Assembly: GCA_963682175.1 (NCBI GenBank)
Contig: OY821779.1
Coordinates: 2,988,501 to 3,052,500 of the forward strand
Source of the DNA: Triglochin maritima
Taxonomy: Eukaryota; Streptophyta; Magnoliopsida; Alismatales; Juncaginaceae
DNA length: 64,000 nucleotides
Reading direction: 5' to 3'
The stretch's first letter is position 1; every line of letters begins with the position of its first letter. This document shows positions 1 to 9,953 of the stretch, in pieces. The translations under genes were made by a program, and so were the position numbers. A model generated the notes under the pieces. It did not search any database. It saw only the letters and a list, made by a program, of their open reading frames with translations, and was not told the DNA's origin.

Positions 1-178
1 TCTATACAACGTTGTCATTTGTGCAGCAAGATTTGCTCCATTCATTCAGATATGTAATTTCGTGGTAAACTAACTTTTCCGAAAGTCTAAGTGTGAAAAG
101 AAAAGAAAAGAAAAAAAGAACTTAGACGTGTCATATTAGTGGGCCTAATCGCAGCCGTGACCCTCACATCCAACCAGA

Positions 179-211
179 CACGTGGATAAATCTGCGTGTA
201 AAGAGCACGTG
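179..211 (+). promoter_or_regulatory. Two G-box/ABRE-like elements upstream of DGAT3
   Basis: Two CACGTG hexamers lie at 179-184 (context ACACGTGGAT) and 206-211 (GCACGTGCC), 167-199 bases before the DGAT3 start codon. A further ACGT core (CCACGTAGG) follows near 250. CACGTG is the known binding core of plant bZIP and bHLH factors, and two or more copies often confer ABA or light response. No clear TATA box is visible between them and the ATG. Regulation of DGAT3 by these sites is inference. Confidence 0.5.
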
Positions 212-377
212 CCAGCGGCAGACATCCACACTCTCAAGCGTATATCGGCCACGTAGGATCAAACGGACAGGTGGAGGTCACAAAAAGAATCTAACGAACA
301 TGCTTTTCTAATTCTTCTATTCTAAAAACAAACAAATCCACATTTCCTTCTCGCGTGTTCCTTTCTGCTTGGGTGCG

Positions 378-2328
378 ATGGAGGCCATCAGATGCGCGTC
401 GGGGCACGCCGTCGGGTCGGGTTACCGACCCGAATCCGGTGATCGAAGGGTACTACTCACGAGGCCGAGGCGGGTCCACCTCGGCGGCGACCGGTTTTCC
501 GACGACGGCCACGTGCGGTACTACGTCAGGTGCGGAGGGAAGACGGTGGAGGAGAAGAAGAAGAAGAAGAAGAAAAAGATGAACAATCTCACCCGAGATT
601 TGTCCCTTCTGATGCGCATGGAGGGGGAGAACACCAACAAGGTGGGGATTAGGTCGAAATTTCGGTTGTGGTGGACGCTTTGGAGACTTTTGATTTGTTT
701 TTTTAGGGTTTTACTACTAATTCTTATTGGTTTCGTTATTTCCCCTCTTTTAATCTAATGTTCGTTTGGCAGATTTGTCAGAAGCTCTACGAAATAGGAA
801 ATGCAGGAAATTTTGTTAATTGAAAGAAGAGTATCTCAATGTTGAAATTTACTAGTTTGTTGTTGATGATGATGCAAGAGTCGTTATTTAGGGTCTTATT
901 TTATTGGTAACCATTTCTTTGCTATAAATGATTGCGGAGCTGTTCAATTTTGATTTGCCGATGAGTAGCAGCTGTGTCCATTCCTAATGGAGTCAGATTA
1001 GGTCATTTTTTTGTCTTTTGGCTTAAAATGGACTAAATCAATGTGGTTGTAGTTCATATAACCTATCTTCAATTCTTATTTATTGTAAATTAGTAGAATG
1101 TTGTCTAGACATCATATCACGGGTGAATTGTAAACAACCTCTCTGTCACAGTGTGACTAGGGCATGGTCACGTACATCCAACCCTCTTTACCTTGCTTAA
1201 TATAGGAGCCTCTTTTGAGGTTTTGGGGGATTGTTGTTGTTGATTGATGAGTAGTAGCTGTGCAACTCAATGTCATCTGTTTGTTAACATGTGTGGGATT
1301 TTTAATTGCTTCAGCATTTCTGTTAATTGGATCTGGTCTAGTATACATATAATTTGGTTTCTTCCTTTGAAATCATATCTTCTCTTTGATGGCATGTAAA
1401 TGTCACTTTGTTTTAAATTTTATGAGCACTTAAACTTGGTATGAACACTTAATGAATTGCTAGGCTTTACTATGCGACAAGTATGTCACTTTCGTAGTAC
1501 TCTTAAAGTTTTGAAGAATCAATGAATTGTTTGCAACAAGTTGGCCGGTGCTTGTAGTTTTAGTTCCTTATTTGTGTGGCATGGTATTTTTGTATCCAGG
1601 AGACTATAGACGCCTTGTTAGTGCAGTTGGACGAACTTAAATCTAAGAAGAAGTTGATGAAGAAGGAAAAAGAAGAAAAGGCCATGAAGAAAATGATGAA
1701 AATGAAAAGTAAGGAGGAGAAGGCCATGAAAAAGATGAAGGATTGTGTGGATGACATGTCATCCAGCTCTTCGTCAGAATCCAGTGAATCAAGCGACAGC
1801 GAGTGTGATGAAGTTGTTGACTCTGCCAGCCTTAAAACTAGTGTGCTCCTTCGTCAGAATGACTCTACTATCTCACCTGTTAATTTAGTCATTTCAGAAA
1901 CTAAAGACAAAACCGACATCATGCAGATCCCTGGTCCCTTGACTGGTGTATCGGTATGCAACACTGACAGTCCTACAAGCAAGGGTTTACTTATTACGGA
2001 CAGTCTGTTCGGAGCAGGAGCAGTACTTCCCTCAGCTAAGATTGAGGTATGCATGGGCGTTAAATGCAAGAAATCAGGTGCTCTGCAGCTAAAGGCAGAA
2101 TTCGAAAAAATGGTTGGAAGTGAAGGAGTTGTTGCTGTCGTTGGCTGCAAATGCATGGGAAAGTGCAAGGAGGGACCAAACGTTCGTATTGTCAATCAAT
2201 GCGGTGAAGGGGAAGTTTTGGGATCATTGCATAGAAATCCATTGTGCATTGGAATTGGCTTGGATGATGTGGGGGCTATTTTTTCTAACTATTTGGATAA
2301 GAATGATATGGGACTCATGGCTGCTTAA
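378..2328 (+). CDS. DGAT3: Soluble diacylglycerol acyltransferase 3 (DGAT3), two exons
   Basis: Exon 1 is 378-641 (88 codons, donor AAG|GTGGGG) and exon 2 is 1600-2328 (acceptor ATCCAG|GAG). Both junctions are phase 0, giving about 330 residues, close to other plant DGAT3 proteins. The N-terminal half has the DGAT3-type RFSDDGHVRYY motif, lysine-rich stretches (residues about 60-68 and 102-135) and an acidic-serine tract. The C-terminal domain is thioredoxin-like ferredoxin with cysteines about C239, C244, C271, C273 and C277 (CMGVKC ... CKCMGKC), the ligand set of a [2Fe-2S] cluster. There are no membrane spans, unlike DGAT1 and DGAT2. In Arabidopsis, DGAT3 is a cytosolic acyl-CoA:diacylglycerol acyltransferase and an iron-sulfur protein. 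The ATG at 378 starts the only open frame joining exon 2 in phase. A lysine-rich exon shadow in another frame (355-582) is not a gene. Confidence 0.93.
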
Positions 2329-3239
2329 GTTCAGGTATCTTCAAACTTGTGCAGCTGCAACCATGGTCGGCTCATCTGTCTGGTTGCTACGACCATGTTA
2401 ATGGAAATGCATGATGAACCTTATATATTTAGTTATTTACTATGTATATAGTAGTTGATATATATTCTACTAAGGTCTCGTAGGGTGTTTGCTGATTTGC
2501 TAATGCTGGGTGTCGTTTATGCAATAATCTTATTATTGAATATATAAAGCCATGTAACCATAATTTTTGTACTGAAGAAATTAGAGTAAAATTTCCTTGC
2601 TTTGGTGGGATATATATATTTGTTCTCTTGTTTGGTTGGTGTTTGCTTGTTATATTGACTATATTTCCAGGTATCAAATACATAGGCTACCTCAGCTCCC
2701 AAGTATGTTATGATTGAGAGATTAGATTTTGCTAGAATGAAAAGGATTGACATCTTATAAGATCTGTTGGAAAGTTGAAAATACGATGGGAAGAAATCAT
2801 CTTGGGTGAGTGGATTGGCCTAGGCATCTCTTAAGTTTTGAAGGAGCTCTTCCACCCCCCACCCATATACTTCTTTTAAAAACCCTATTATTTCGTTTGC
2901 TTTTTTGTTGGCATGTTAAGAAAGATTCTCCAATTGTTTGCTCTTTTCTGTGCTCCCAACAAAAACATCTATTCTTCTCCTTCAAAGAGGTTGGATTTAA
3001 GAAATTTTTACTTCATTCTGTCTTGTTTGTTTGACTGATATATTCCAGTCATCTGATTTTGTGTTTCCTTAATTAATTTGCAGGAGCCCTTCGAGTTTGT
3101 CGAAACTGGTAGTTTTTTCACTAATAATGTCATTGTAAATCTCAATGAATCGTGTACCTAAGTTAATTTGACTAGACACAAACACAATACAAAATCATTT
3201 CTTGTACCAAAACAAGCCCCAGTCATGCGGATTGAGAGG
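2329..3239 (+). other. 3' flank of DGAT3 with possible untranslated exons
   Basis: No coding capacity is recognisable. A donor-like CAG|GTATCT lies at 2332-2340, only six bases after the stop codon. An acceptor/donor pair brackets a 25-base exon-like segment at 3084-3108 (TTTGCAG|GAGCCC ... ACTG|GTAG). A further acceptor-like CTTACAG is at 7161-7167, beyond the two solo LTRs. Together these could be a spliced 3' untranslated region, but without transcript data this is only a suggestion. Otherwise the stretch is AT-rich and featureless. Confidence 0.3.
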
Positions 3240-3637
3240 ATGCTTGTAATATCCTAACCCTTGCTTATTGTGCTAATGATGTTTAGGGGTGGATTAGTGA
3301 GGTTCGAGATGGACGGCTGAGATCGTTTCGGGGAAGAGTATATAAGGTTTGATTCTCTCTCTCCCATTCTCTCTCTCGCGTCTCTCACCCTCTCTCACTC
3401 ACCTCTCTCACTCACCTCTCTCCCCCTCAGTGCTTCTGTGCGCACGGAGGTGGGATCGTCGACGCTTGGTGGAGCTCGGTTGTTGCCGCATCGAGATGAT
3501 CGGATTCGTGGAGTTCATTCGGGGAGGAAGGAGTTGCGAGGAAGCGTCACCGTTGTTTCTTCCCAGGCTTCTTCAACCCTTAAGGTATGTCAAACTTGCT
3601 TTTACGCTCACCTATTATTAGTGTGGGGGTGGGAGCG

Positions 3638-4279
3638 GTCGACGGTAGGCCGTTTTGGCTCGTCGGACCTGCACAACGGTTTCTGAACTAAAATCGGTCA
3701 ACCAGTGTTCTGGGTTCGGTCGACCGGTTATAGTGTATTTTGGGCGATATCCTCGCACCGGTCGAACGATACCCTTGGGGTGGTCGACCAGTTGTGCAAT
3801 TTCGAGCGAGGGATGAACGCTCTGGTGATTTTCGGTCGACCGGGTCCCCTTTGTCGGTCGACCGAAAGTACTGTTGTATGTCGGTTGAGGCGTTGACCAT
3901 CTAAACGGTCGACCGCCTGTTTGACTCGTTCGACCGACGACTTAAGTTAACTTAATGTCCGGTCGACCGGAAGTGTTGTTTCGGTCGACCGTGTAGATCG
4001 ACTTGTTGAAGGTTTTTGCACTAGTGGTTTTCGGTCGACCTCTAGTGTTGTTCCGGTCGACCGTGTAGTGTGGACTGTTGGTGAGTCCTATTGGAGGTTT
4101 TCGGTCGACCGGAAGTCTTGGGTCGTTCGACCGTTGAAGTTTGGTTTGCGAAAATGTTTTCTATCTGGTGCTTTTCGGTCGACCGGACCCCCTTTGTCGT
4201 TCGACCGATTGGCGGGTTTTTCGGTTGGGCTAGTTCTCCAGGTGAGGATCAGTCGACCGTTAAACAGTTTTCGTTCGAC
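3638..4279. repeat. Array of paired GGTCGACC palindromes, 22-bp spacing
   Basis: About 19 copies of a GTCGAC core (mostly CGGTCGACCG, some TTCGAC, GTCAAC or GTCGAA) occur here. Starts of the core fall in pairs: 3697/3719, 3761/3783, 3835/3857, 3908/3929, 3962/3984, 4034/4056, 4104/4126, 4178/4200, 4252/4274, with a lone copy at 3638. The spacing within pairs is 22 bp eight times and 21 once; between pairs it ranges from 33 to 52. Confidence 0.9.
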
Positions 4280-4460
4280 CGTTTCTGCCGTTTTTTGTGG
4301 ATTCGTGGTTTTATGAGTACACTTGACGGCGCCTCGTCTCTCCGGCCCCAAGGGGGCAACGACACGGACTGTCGCTCGATAGTTATGTGATTGTGCGCTT
4401 GAAAGCGGCTCGTCTCTCCGGCCTTTTGGGCAACGACACAGACTGTCGCCCGATAGTAGT

Positions 4461-4744
4461 ACGAGTGTTGTGGGTTGGGGTGAGAGGACCCTTGAGACCC
4501 GGTTGTGTGACCATGATTGTACCGGCGGTGCCGTGTGTGCACGAGTGTTGTGGGTTGGGGTGAGAGGACCCTTGAGATCCGGTTGTGTGGCCGTGATTGT
4601 ACCGGCGGTGCCGTGTGTGCACGAGTGTTGTGGGTTGGGGTGAGAGGACCCTTGAGACCCGATTGTGTGGCCGTGATTGTACCGGCGATGCCGTGTGTGC
4701 GTGTTGGTGGGTTGGGTGAGAGGACCCTTGAGACCCGATCGTGT
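4461..4744. repeat. 80-bp minisatellite inside solo LTR 1
   Basis: Units beginning ACGAGTGTTGTGGGTTGGGG start at 4461, 4541 and 4621, exactly 80 bp apart. A diverged partial unit starts near 4701. Each carries the phrase GAGAGGACCCTTGAGA. Just upstream (about 4331-4455) a longer segment with TCGTCTCTCCGGCC and the GGCAACGACAC phrase is also duplicated. Confidence 0.92.
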
Positions 4745-5115
4745 CTGATTGTGCTATTCATTATTCATTGCATATTTCATTTTGTCCATATATGTTAAGG
4801 TTTGGCATACTGAGTTTCATTCTGGAAACTCAGGCATTTTATGTCTGCTTTCAGGCCGTGAGCAACGGTAGATGTTGGTGTCTGCGGAGGAGAGCTTCTG
4901 GGACCAGATCCTGCTTTCCCCTCATTTGAAATTGTGATTACATGTGTATATTGTATCTTATAGCTTTTGATGTAATCACCTATTTTTGTAAACTCATATC
5001 TATATATTTGATATATATGTTGGTGCATCTGGTGTCTATTTTTGGTAATGTCCTCCGTTGTATGTTTTAAATTTTAAATTTTAAATTTTTTGCTGTTCGA
5101 GGATGTTACAATGCT

Positions 5116-5891
5116 AGAGGTTCAATTTATTTTATAATCACAACGTGGGATGTCATGTTGACTTGGTCGATTAAAAATCTACCATTTATATTAAAACATA
5201 TATAATATAAAAGGTCCAACATGACACTAGACTTTCGTTGTCTACGTTGTTTGTGGTAGCCACTCTTTCCTAATATTCCAGTTTTCGAACCCCATGAAAT
5301 CAAGTTTTGGTCAAAAAAATCTTTTTTTATTCTTACTCTAGACCACCACAATCTAACTTGCCTTGACAAACCACTGAGCTAGTACTCCAGAGATATCTGC
5401 GTTCCTACTGATAAAATAATAATTTCGGGTATTTTTGTGTTTGTACGAGTAAACATGAAAATGACATGAAAACTTTTCGTGTCTGAAATACACGACATGA
5501 AACACGAAAACAACCTAAATACAAATTTTTCGTGTCGTGTTTTCATGTTTTGTGTAAAATTGTCATGCCTAGGTACATTTCTCTCATCAATCTTAGCAAG
5601 TCCTAAAAGCTCATTTCTGGTTTTTATGATTTCATATAAATTTGCTAGTTAGTGGGTGATTAACCATTGTTATTTGCAAACTAATTTTATTGCTCATCAT
5701 AGCGCTATCAACTATGGGTTTATTCTATATGTATTTCTTTCTCCTTCCAGTAAATGTCCTTACAAATGTGTAAGAGAACGAACGTCAGAGCTGGCCAACA
5801 ACATCGTGCTAGCGGACTGGTATTTTCATTTCTTAGTAGATTGTTGCAGAGCCATTGATCTCGGATACCTTAAGATTAAGGTTTTATTATA
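5116..5891. other. Spacer between the two solo LTRs; possible hAT MITE relic
   Basis: No gene is visible. Around 5420-5575 the sequence is rich in ACACGACATG/CGTGTCGTG inverted motifs and ends ...TTGTCATGCCTAGG. This resembles the ends of plant hAT-type MITEs (TAGGC-TGACAATTTT on the minus strand), but I found no TSD. The rest is AT-rich sequence without recognisable content. Confidence 0.3.
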
Positions 5892-5896
5892 GTTTA

Positions 5897-7141
5897 TGTA
5901 ATGCCCCGGAACAACGGAAAACTTTAAACTTTTAAAGGATATAAGAATCAAACACAGGGGACGATACCAAATCCACATATGTATATATTATAAAGTGGTA
6001 CACACTATGATACAAGAGTCAAAAGATGATTACAACAACAAAAGATATACAATATATACAAGTGTAATCATCAACCTCAAAACTACAGAAGACAGGATCT
6101 GGTCCAAGTGCTCCTGCTCTCAGTCACCACCTCTTATAGACGCTTACGACCTGAAATGCAACTATAAACTATGTCTGAAGGAAACCCTGTATGCTAAACT
6201 CTTAAAACATGAATAACAAATGTATGACATGATATGAGAAATGCAATATATCACCACAACCACTGTCCAACTGGGTTCTTGGGATCTCTCTCTCAACCAC
6301 AGTCGACACCACAACACGTGCACACAAGACACCGTCGGAAAACCATCGGTCACGAGACTCAAGGGTCCTCTCACCCCAACCCCACAAACACATGTGCACA
6401 CAAGGCACCGCCGGAAAACCATCGGCCATACAAATCACCTGTGCATACAAGGCACCCACTTCTCAGAGCCACAACCTTGATCTCTCTCAGGCCGGAATGT
6501 CCGTACCGTCGCCCCAAAAAGGTCGGGGACCCGTTGCCCTCAAGGCAGATCAACACAAAACCCAACACCCCAACAACTCATGCAACCGATGCACAATTGA
6601 TCGGACAAAACCATCACTCCGGTCGACCGATTCCCCACCAGAGGATGGCTCAACCGAAAAACCCACCAACCGGTCGAACGGCAAAGGGGACCAGTTCGAC
6701 CAAAAATCACCAGTAAAATCCTCTTCTTGCTCAAACAAGCACAATCGGTCAAACTAAAACAAGGTCAACAGTCGACCGAACACTACATGTAAAACACAAG
6801 ATCAAACCAAACTACACCGGTCGACTGAAACAACAATGGTCGAACAACCTTTAAGTCAACTTAAATCATCGGTCGGACGAGTCAAACAGGCGGTCGACCG
6901 TTGTATAGTCAACGTTTCCCAACCGACTTACGACAGTGCTTCCGGAGCTTCCGACTCGCCTAAGAAAGAGAGATGTGAGCTGGAGAGAGAGAGAAGAGAG
7001 ACGCGCGGGTGAGAGAGAATGAGAGAGAAAACAACATTTTTATACTCTTCTCCTCAAACCATCTCGGCCGTCCATCTAATCCTCCTCTAATCCACCACCT
7101 AAACAACAATTAAACCCATAAGCAAGGGTTAAGATATAACA
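5897..7141 (-). mobile_element. Solo LTR 2 (1,245 bp), inverted relative of LTR 1, with 5-bp TSD
   Basis: The plus strand starts TGTAATGCCCC and ends AAGATATAACA. Read on the minus strand it aligns along its whole length with solo LTR 1: TGTTATATCTTAACCCTTGC at the start, then TATAAAAA near 7037-7045, a CT-rich leader, GGTCGACC palindromes, a ~GGACCAGATCCTG block and GGGGCATTACA at the end. It is flanked by GTTTA on both sides (5892-5896 and 7142-7146). It has fewer palindromes and about one and a half minisatellite units, so it is shorter and more diverged. The two LTRs have different TSDs, so they are independent insertions, not one foldback element. Confidence 0.88.
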
Positions 7142-7146
7142 GTTTA

Positions 7147-8586
7147 CCAGAGGTTTCATGCTTACAGGAACTGGTGGAGATGGGAAGAGTGAACAACAAC
7201 CGCTTACAGCCCGCCTCACGCATGAGTCCAACGAGATTGCTGGAACCAATGATCAGACGATGCCGATGTAAAGTTTTAATTTTTAAGCCCTTAATTGGAA
7301 TGTAATCTATTTACATAGAATTGAATCCAATTACGACGAACCAAGCAATACCGAAATGTCGAGCCGGTGTCTTCATTTCCATTGTTTTTGTGGTCGTCGT
7401 GTAATTGGATAAAACTTCTGTTGGTGAATAGCTTATATTAAATTCCGGAGTTTCTAGATATCTTTGATTTGCTTTGTCTTTGTTCGGGTATCGTGTGAAA
7501 GAATAGTCTGCGTTGCTCTCTATACCGTTTTATCTCTGTTTGTGAGTCATAAATCTCTTTTCCACTACTCTTAAAAAATATTAACATCAATTTACCCTCA
7601 TCGATAATTTAAAATTTAAACTTTAACAAAAAAATTCAAACCACATATCTTATTTAATATCACAATATTAATATGTACGTCAAAAATCATAATTTTTTTT
7701 ATATTTACATGTCTTTCGTAAATCTTTCATCGATGAGATTGGGATGATAATAAATCGTTAATTATGTAGAGTTTTAATGTTCGCTGTGGTTTTCCAGCGT
7801 GAAATTGTCGGGTTGTGGGTAGAAAAGGTCCGTTTGGGTGTGTCTGAAATGCTTAACAGAAATTCCTTCCGAGTCTCTTCGACCTTTGAGTCAGATAAAG
7901 CTCACTTCTTTGACATGGTCAGTGGTCAATTTGTTGCTTAATTTTTTCCAAGACAACAACATAAACTTTAATTTTCTACGATTCTTCTGTTTTGGCCAAA
8001 AACAGAAACTTAGGAAATGGGAAACATTAGTTTGTCACTTTGACTTCTCGCATTCAAATGAATTAACTAAGGTCTAGAGTTGGTGTTGAAGGTGACTTGG
8101 TCTAGTCCACCGTGGCCACCACATCTACCATGATGGTCGATTCGTTTATTCAAATCTTAACTGCTTTTTTTCTCCAAATTCTTTCTTGAAGTTTCTCATG
8201 GTGTTTTAGTAAATGTCATATTGAGATTCGTGACTCCCACCTTGTTCAAACTGAAAACAATATCCTATCTACTTTGCTCATATGTTTTTATTTTCGTAAC
8301 TTTTAGTATACAATATTAACGTTCAGAAATACAGGTTGCAGATGCGATGCAACGAGACACTGCATCCGACATATACGAGATGCGGATGCGACGTGAGTGC
8401 ATATGCGGTTTGCGATTTAACAATATAGATATATTAATTATAAATAATAGATATTGTGGTAAAAATGTTCCCATCGATAATTATTCTTCTATAGTTTCCA
8501 AAAAAATCATCTTTTCTCCTTGAAGGGAACTCAATAAACAATAGAAATGAACCTATCGTGCCTGATATGTATGGTACTTTAGATGC
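7147..8586. other. Intergenic stretch, no recognisable gene
   Basis: The first 100 bases are relatively GC-rich and follow an acceptor-like CTTACAG at 7161-7167. They stay open in one frame to about 7300, but the translation is not recognised, and they may be an untranslated exon of DGAT3. The rest is AT-rich. At 8330-8420 there is a GATGCGGATGCGACG-type degenerate repeat of the kind common in plant intergenic DNA. A 79-codon open frame at 7838-8077 has no recognisable features. Confidence 0.4.
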
Positions 8587-8589
8587 TTA

Positions 8590-9124
8590 GAGCATCCTTA
8601 ACGGGAGGCGGATCCACCCGAGCACCCAACCATGTCGTATTTCCCACGAAATTGGGGTGCCATGGAGGAGCGCACTCCCCCGCCCAGGCGTGAAATCTAG
8701 CAGGGGAGCTCGTGATCACCCGCATGGGTGGGTGGGTGATCTCGTTGGGTGGGGGGGGAGGGGAATTCGTTAATTTTTATTTTATTTTTTTGTTAAAAAA
8801 TTTAAAAAAAATTATTTTATTTTAAATTCAATTTAAATTATTTTAACTTTTTTTTGTGAAAATATGTTTTTTATTTGTTTTGATTTTGTAAAAAAAATTG
8901 AGAACTTTTTGAGATTTTAATAGAATTCTTCTCTAAATGACGTGGAAGAGAGAAAATATAGGGTGTGTGGGGTATTTCTGGGTATGATTAAGGGGATTTT
9001 TTGGGTGGGTGGGTTGTGTGAGTTTACGTGGCACGAAGAGAAGTTGAAGTGATAGAGAGATAAACTGACGTAACAAAGAGAGAACATGACGCTCGGGGTA
9101 ACCCGGACACCGTTATACATAGTC
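8590..9124. mobile_element. PIF/Harbinger-like MITE (535 bp), TSD TTA
   Basis: The ends are GAGCATCCTTAACGG on the left and, on the opposite strand, GACTATGTATAACGG on the right; about 22 of the outer 34 positions match. The flanking trinucleotide is TTA on both sides (8587-8589 and 9125-9127), the hallmark TSD of PIF/Harbinger elements. There is no coding sequence. The interior has a GC-rich left part and an AT-rich centre. Confidence 0.72.
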
Positions 9125-9328
9125 TTATATTGTCTTGAAGTCATTGGAAACATGGTCATCTCATTTGTCAGTGATAAAAATAAACAGAATATATAAAACA
9201 AAAGTATACATTAATTACATTACAGCTAGAGATGGAACTTCAACGTTAATATATTTACGAAGTAGGCACGACCGTTTTTGAGATTATATATCCTGAAGTA
9301 GCTCTATTAACGCCGGCCGACAAAACAC

Positions 9329-9372
9329 TTCCATCCTAAAAGACATTAGATTCCATCCTAAAAGACATTAGA
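9329..9372. repeat. 22-bp tandem duplication
   Basis: The phrase TTCCATCCTAAAAGACATTA plus two bases occurs twice in immediate succession (9329-9350 and 9351-9372). It lies between the Harbinger MITE and the hAT transposon and no function is apparent. Confidence 0.9.
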
Positions 9373-9435
9373 TGGTGTGATTGTAAAAAAATAGGAAAAA
9401 GTTTCTTACGTAACTTCTAAGCAACGTTTACGTAG

Positions 9436-9612
9436 GCGACCGCCTAGGCGTTAGGCGGTCGCCTAGGCGGTCGCCGGTGGCGGTGGTCGCCTGGGCGACC
9501 ACCGCCTTTCGCCCAGCAGAGCTGGGCGAAATAGGCGATCGCCTAGGCGATCATTTCGCCTAGGCGATCGCCTAGGCGAGAGCCGTTGGAGGCTCTCCAA
9601 CGGCTCTCTCCT
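9436..9612. repeat. Subterminal palindromic repeats, left end of hAT
   Basis: GCCTAGGCG and close variants (GGCGATCGCC, GGCGACCGCC, GGCGGTCGCC) recur many times within about 150 bp and can fold into nested hairpins. The block ends with a longer inverted repeat, GAGAGCCGTTGGAGGCTCTCC followed by CAACGGCTCTC, at about 9589-9609. In Ac/Ds-type elements such subterminal repeats are the transposase binding sites, so the same role is likely here. Confidence 0.85.
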
Positions 9613-9953
9613 TTTAATTTTTTTATTATTTTTTTTTTCAAAAATTACAACTTTGCCACTAGCCCCAAATCCTATATAAACCCCTCCAAACCTCTTCATT
9701 TTTCACACATCTCTCATTCTCTTCTTCTTCATAATCCTATTCTCATCATCAACCTTCCTAATCATCAAGTTTTGCGATTAAGTCTCCGGTCTGGTGCTTA
9801 GTTTTGAAGTTGGAAAGTGAAGTCTCCGATCCGTTTCTTCATTCTTCAACCGTCAAAATCAAGTGCACTCTTTCTAACTTCTCTTTAGAATTAAATTAAT
9901 TAGTATTTTATTTTCATATTAGTCTAAATTTTATATTAGTCTAGTTTTAAGAT

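Larger units (their letters stand above)
3245..5110 (+). mobile_element. Solo LTR 1 (1,866 bp) with 5-bp TSD
   Basis: The element starts TGTAATATCC and ends GGATGTTACA, the TG...CA inverted ends of an LTR. It is flanked on both sides by the same five bases, ATGCT (3240-3244 and 5111-5115). No primer-binding site, polyprotein or second same-orientation LTR is present, so it is a solo LTR left by recombination. A TATATAAG box at 3339-3346 is followed by a CT-rich leader (about 3354-3425), giving + orientation. It contains an array of GGTCGACCG palindromes (3638-4279) and an 80-bp minisatellite (4461-4744). Superfamily is not provable; the end sequence resembles Ty3-type LTRs. Confidence 0.9.

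Noticed and set aside
355..582. 75-codon arginine-rich plus-strand frame
   Set aside because: It overlaps DGAT3 exon 1 in another frame; the arginine run is the lysine-rich AAGAAG repeat read out of frame.
3245..7141. One giant foldback transposon spanning both arms
   Set aside because: The two arms have different perfect 5-bp duplications and LTR-type TG...CA ends, which fits two separate solo LTRs better.
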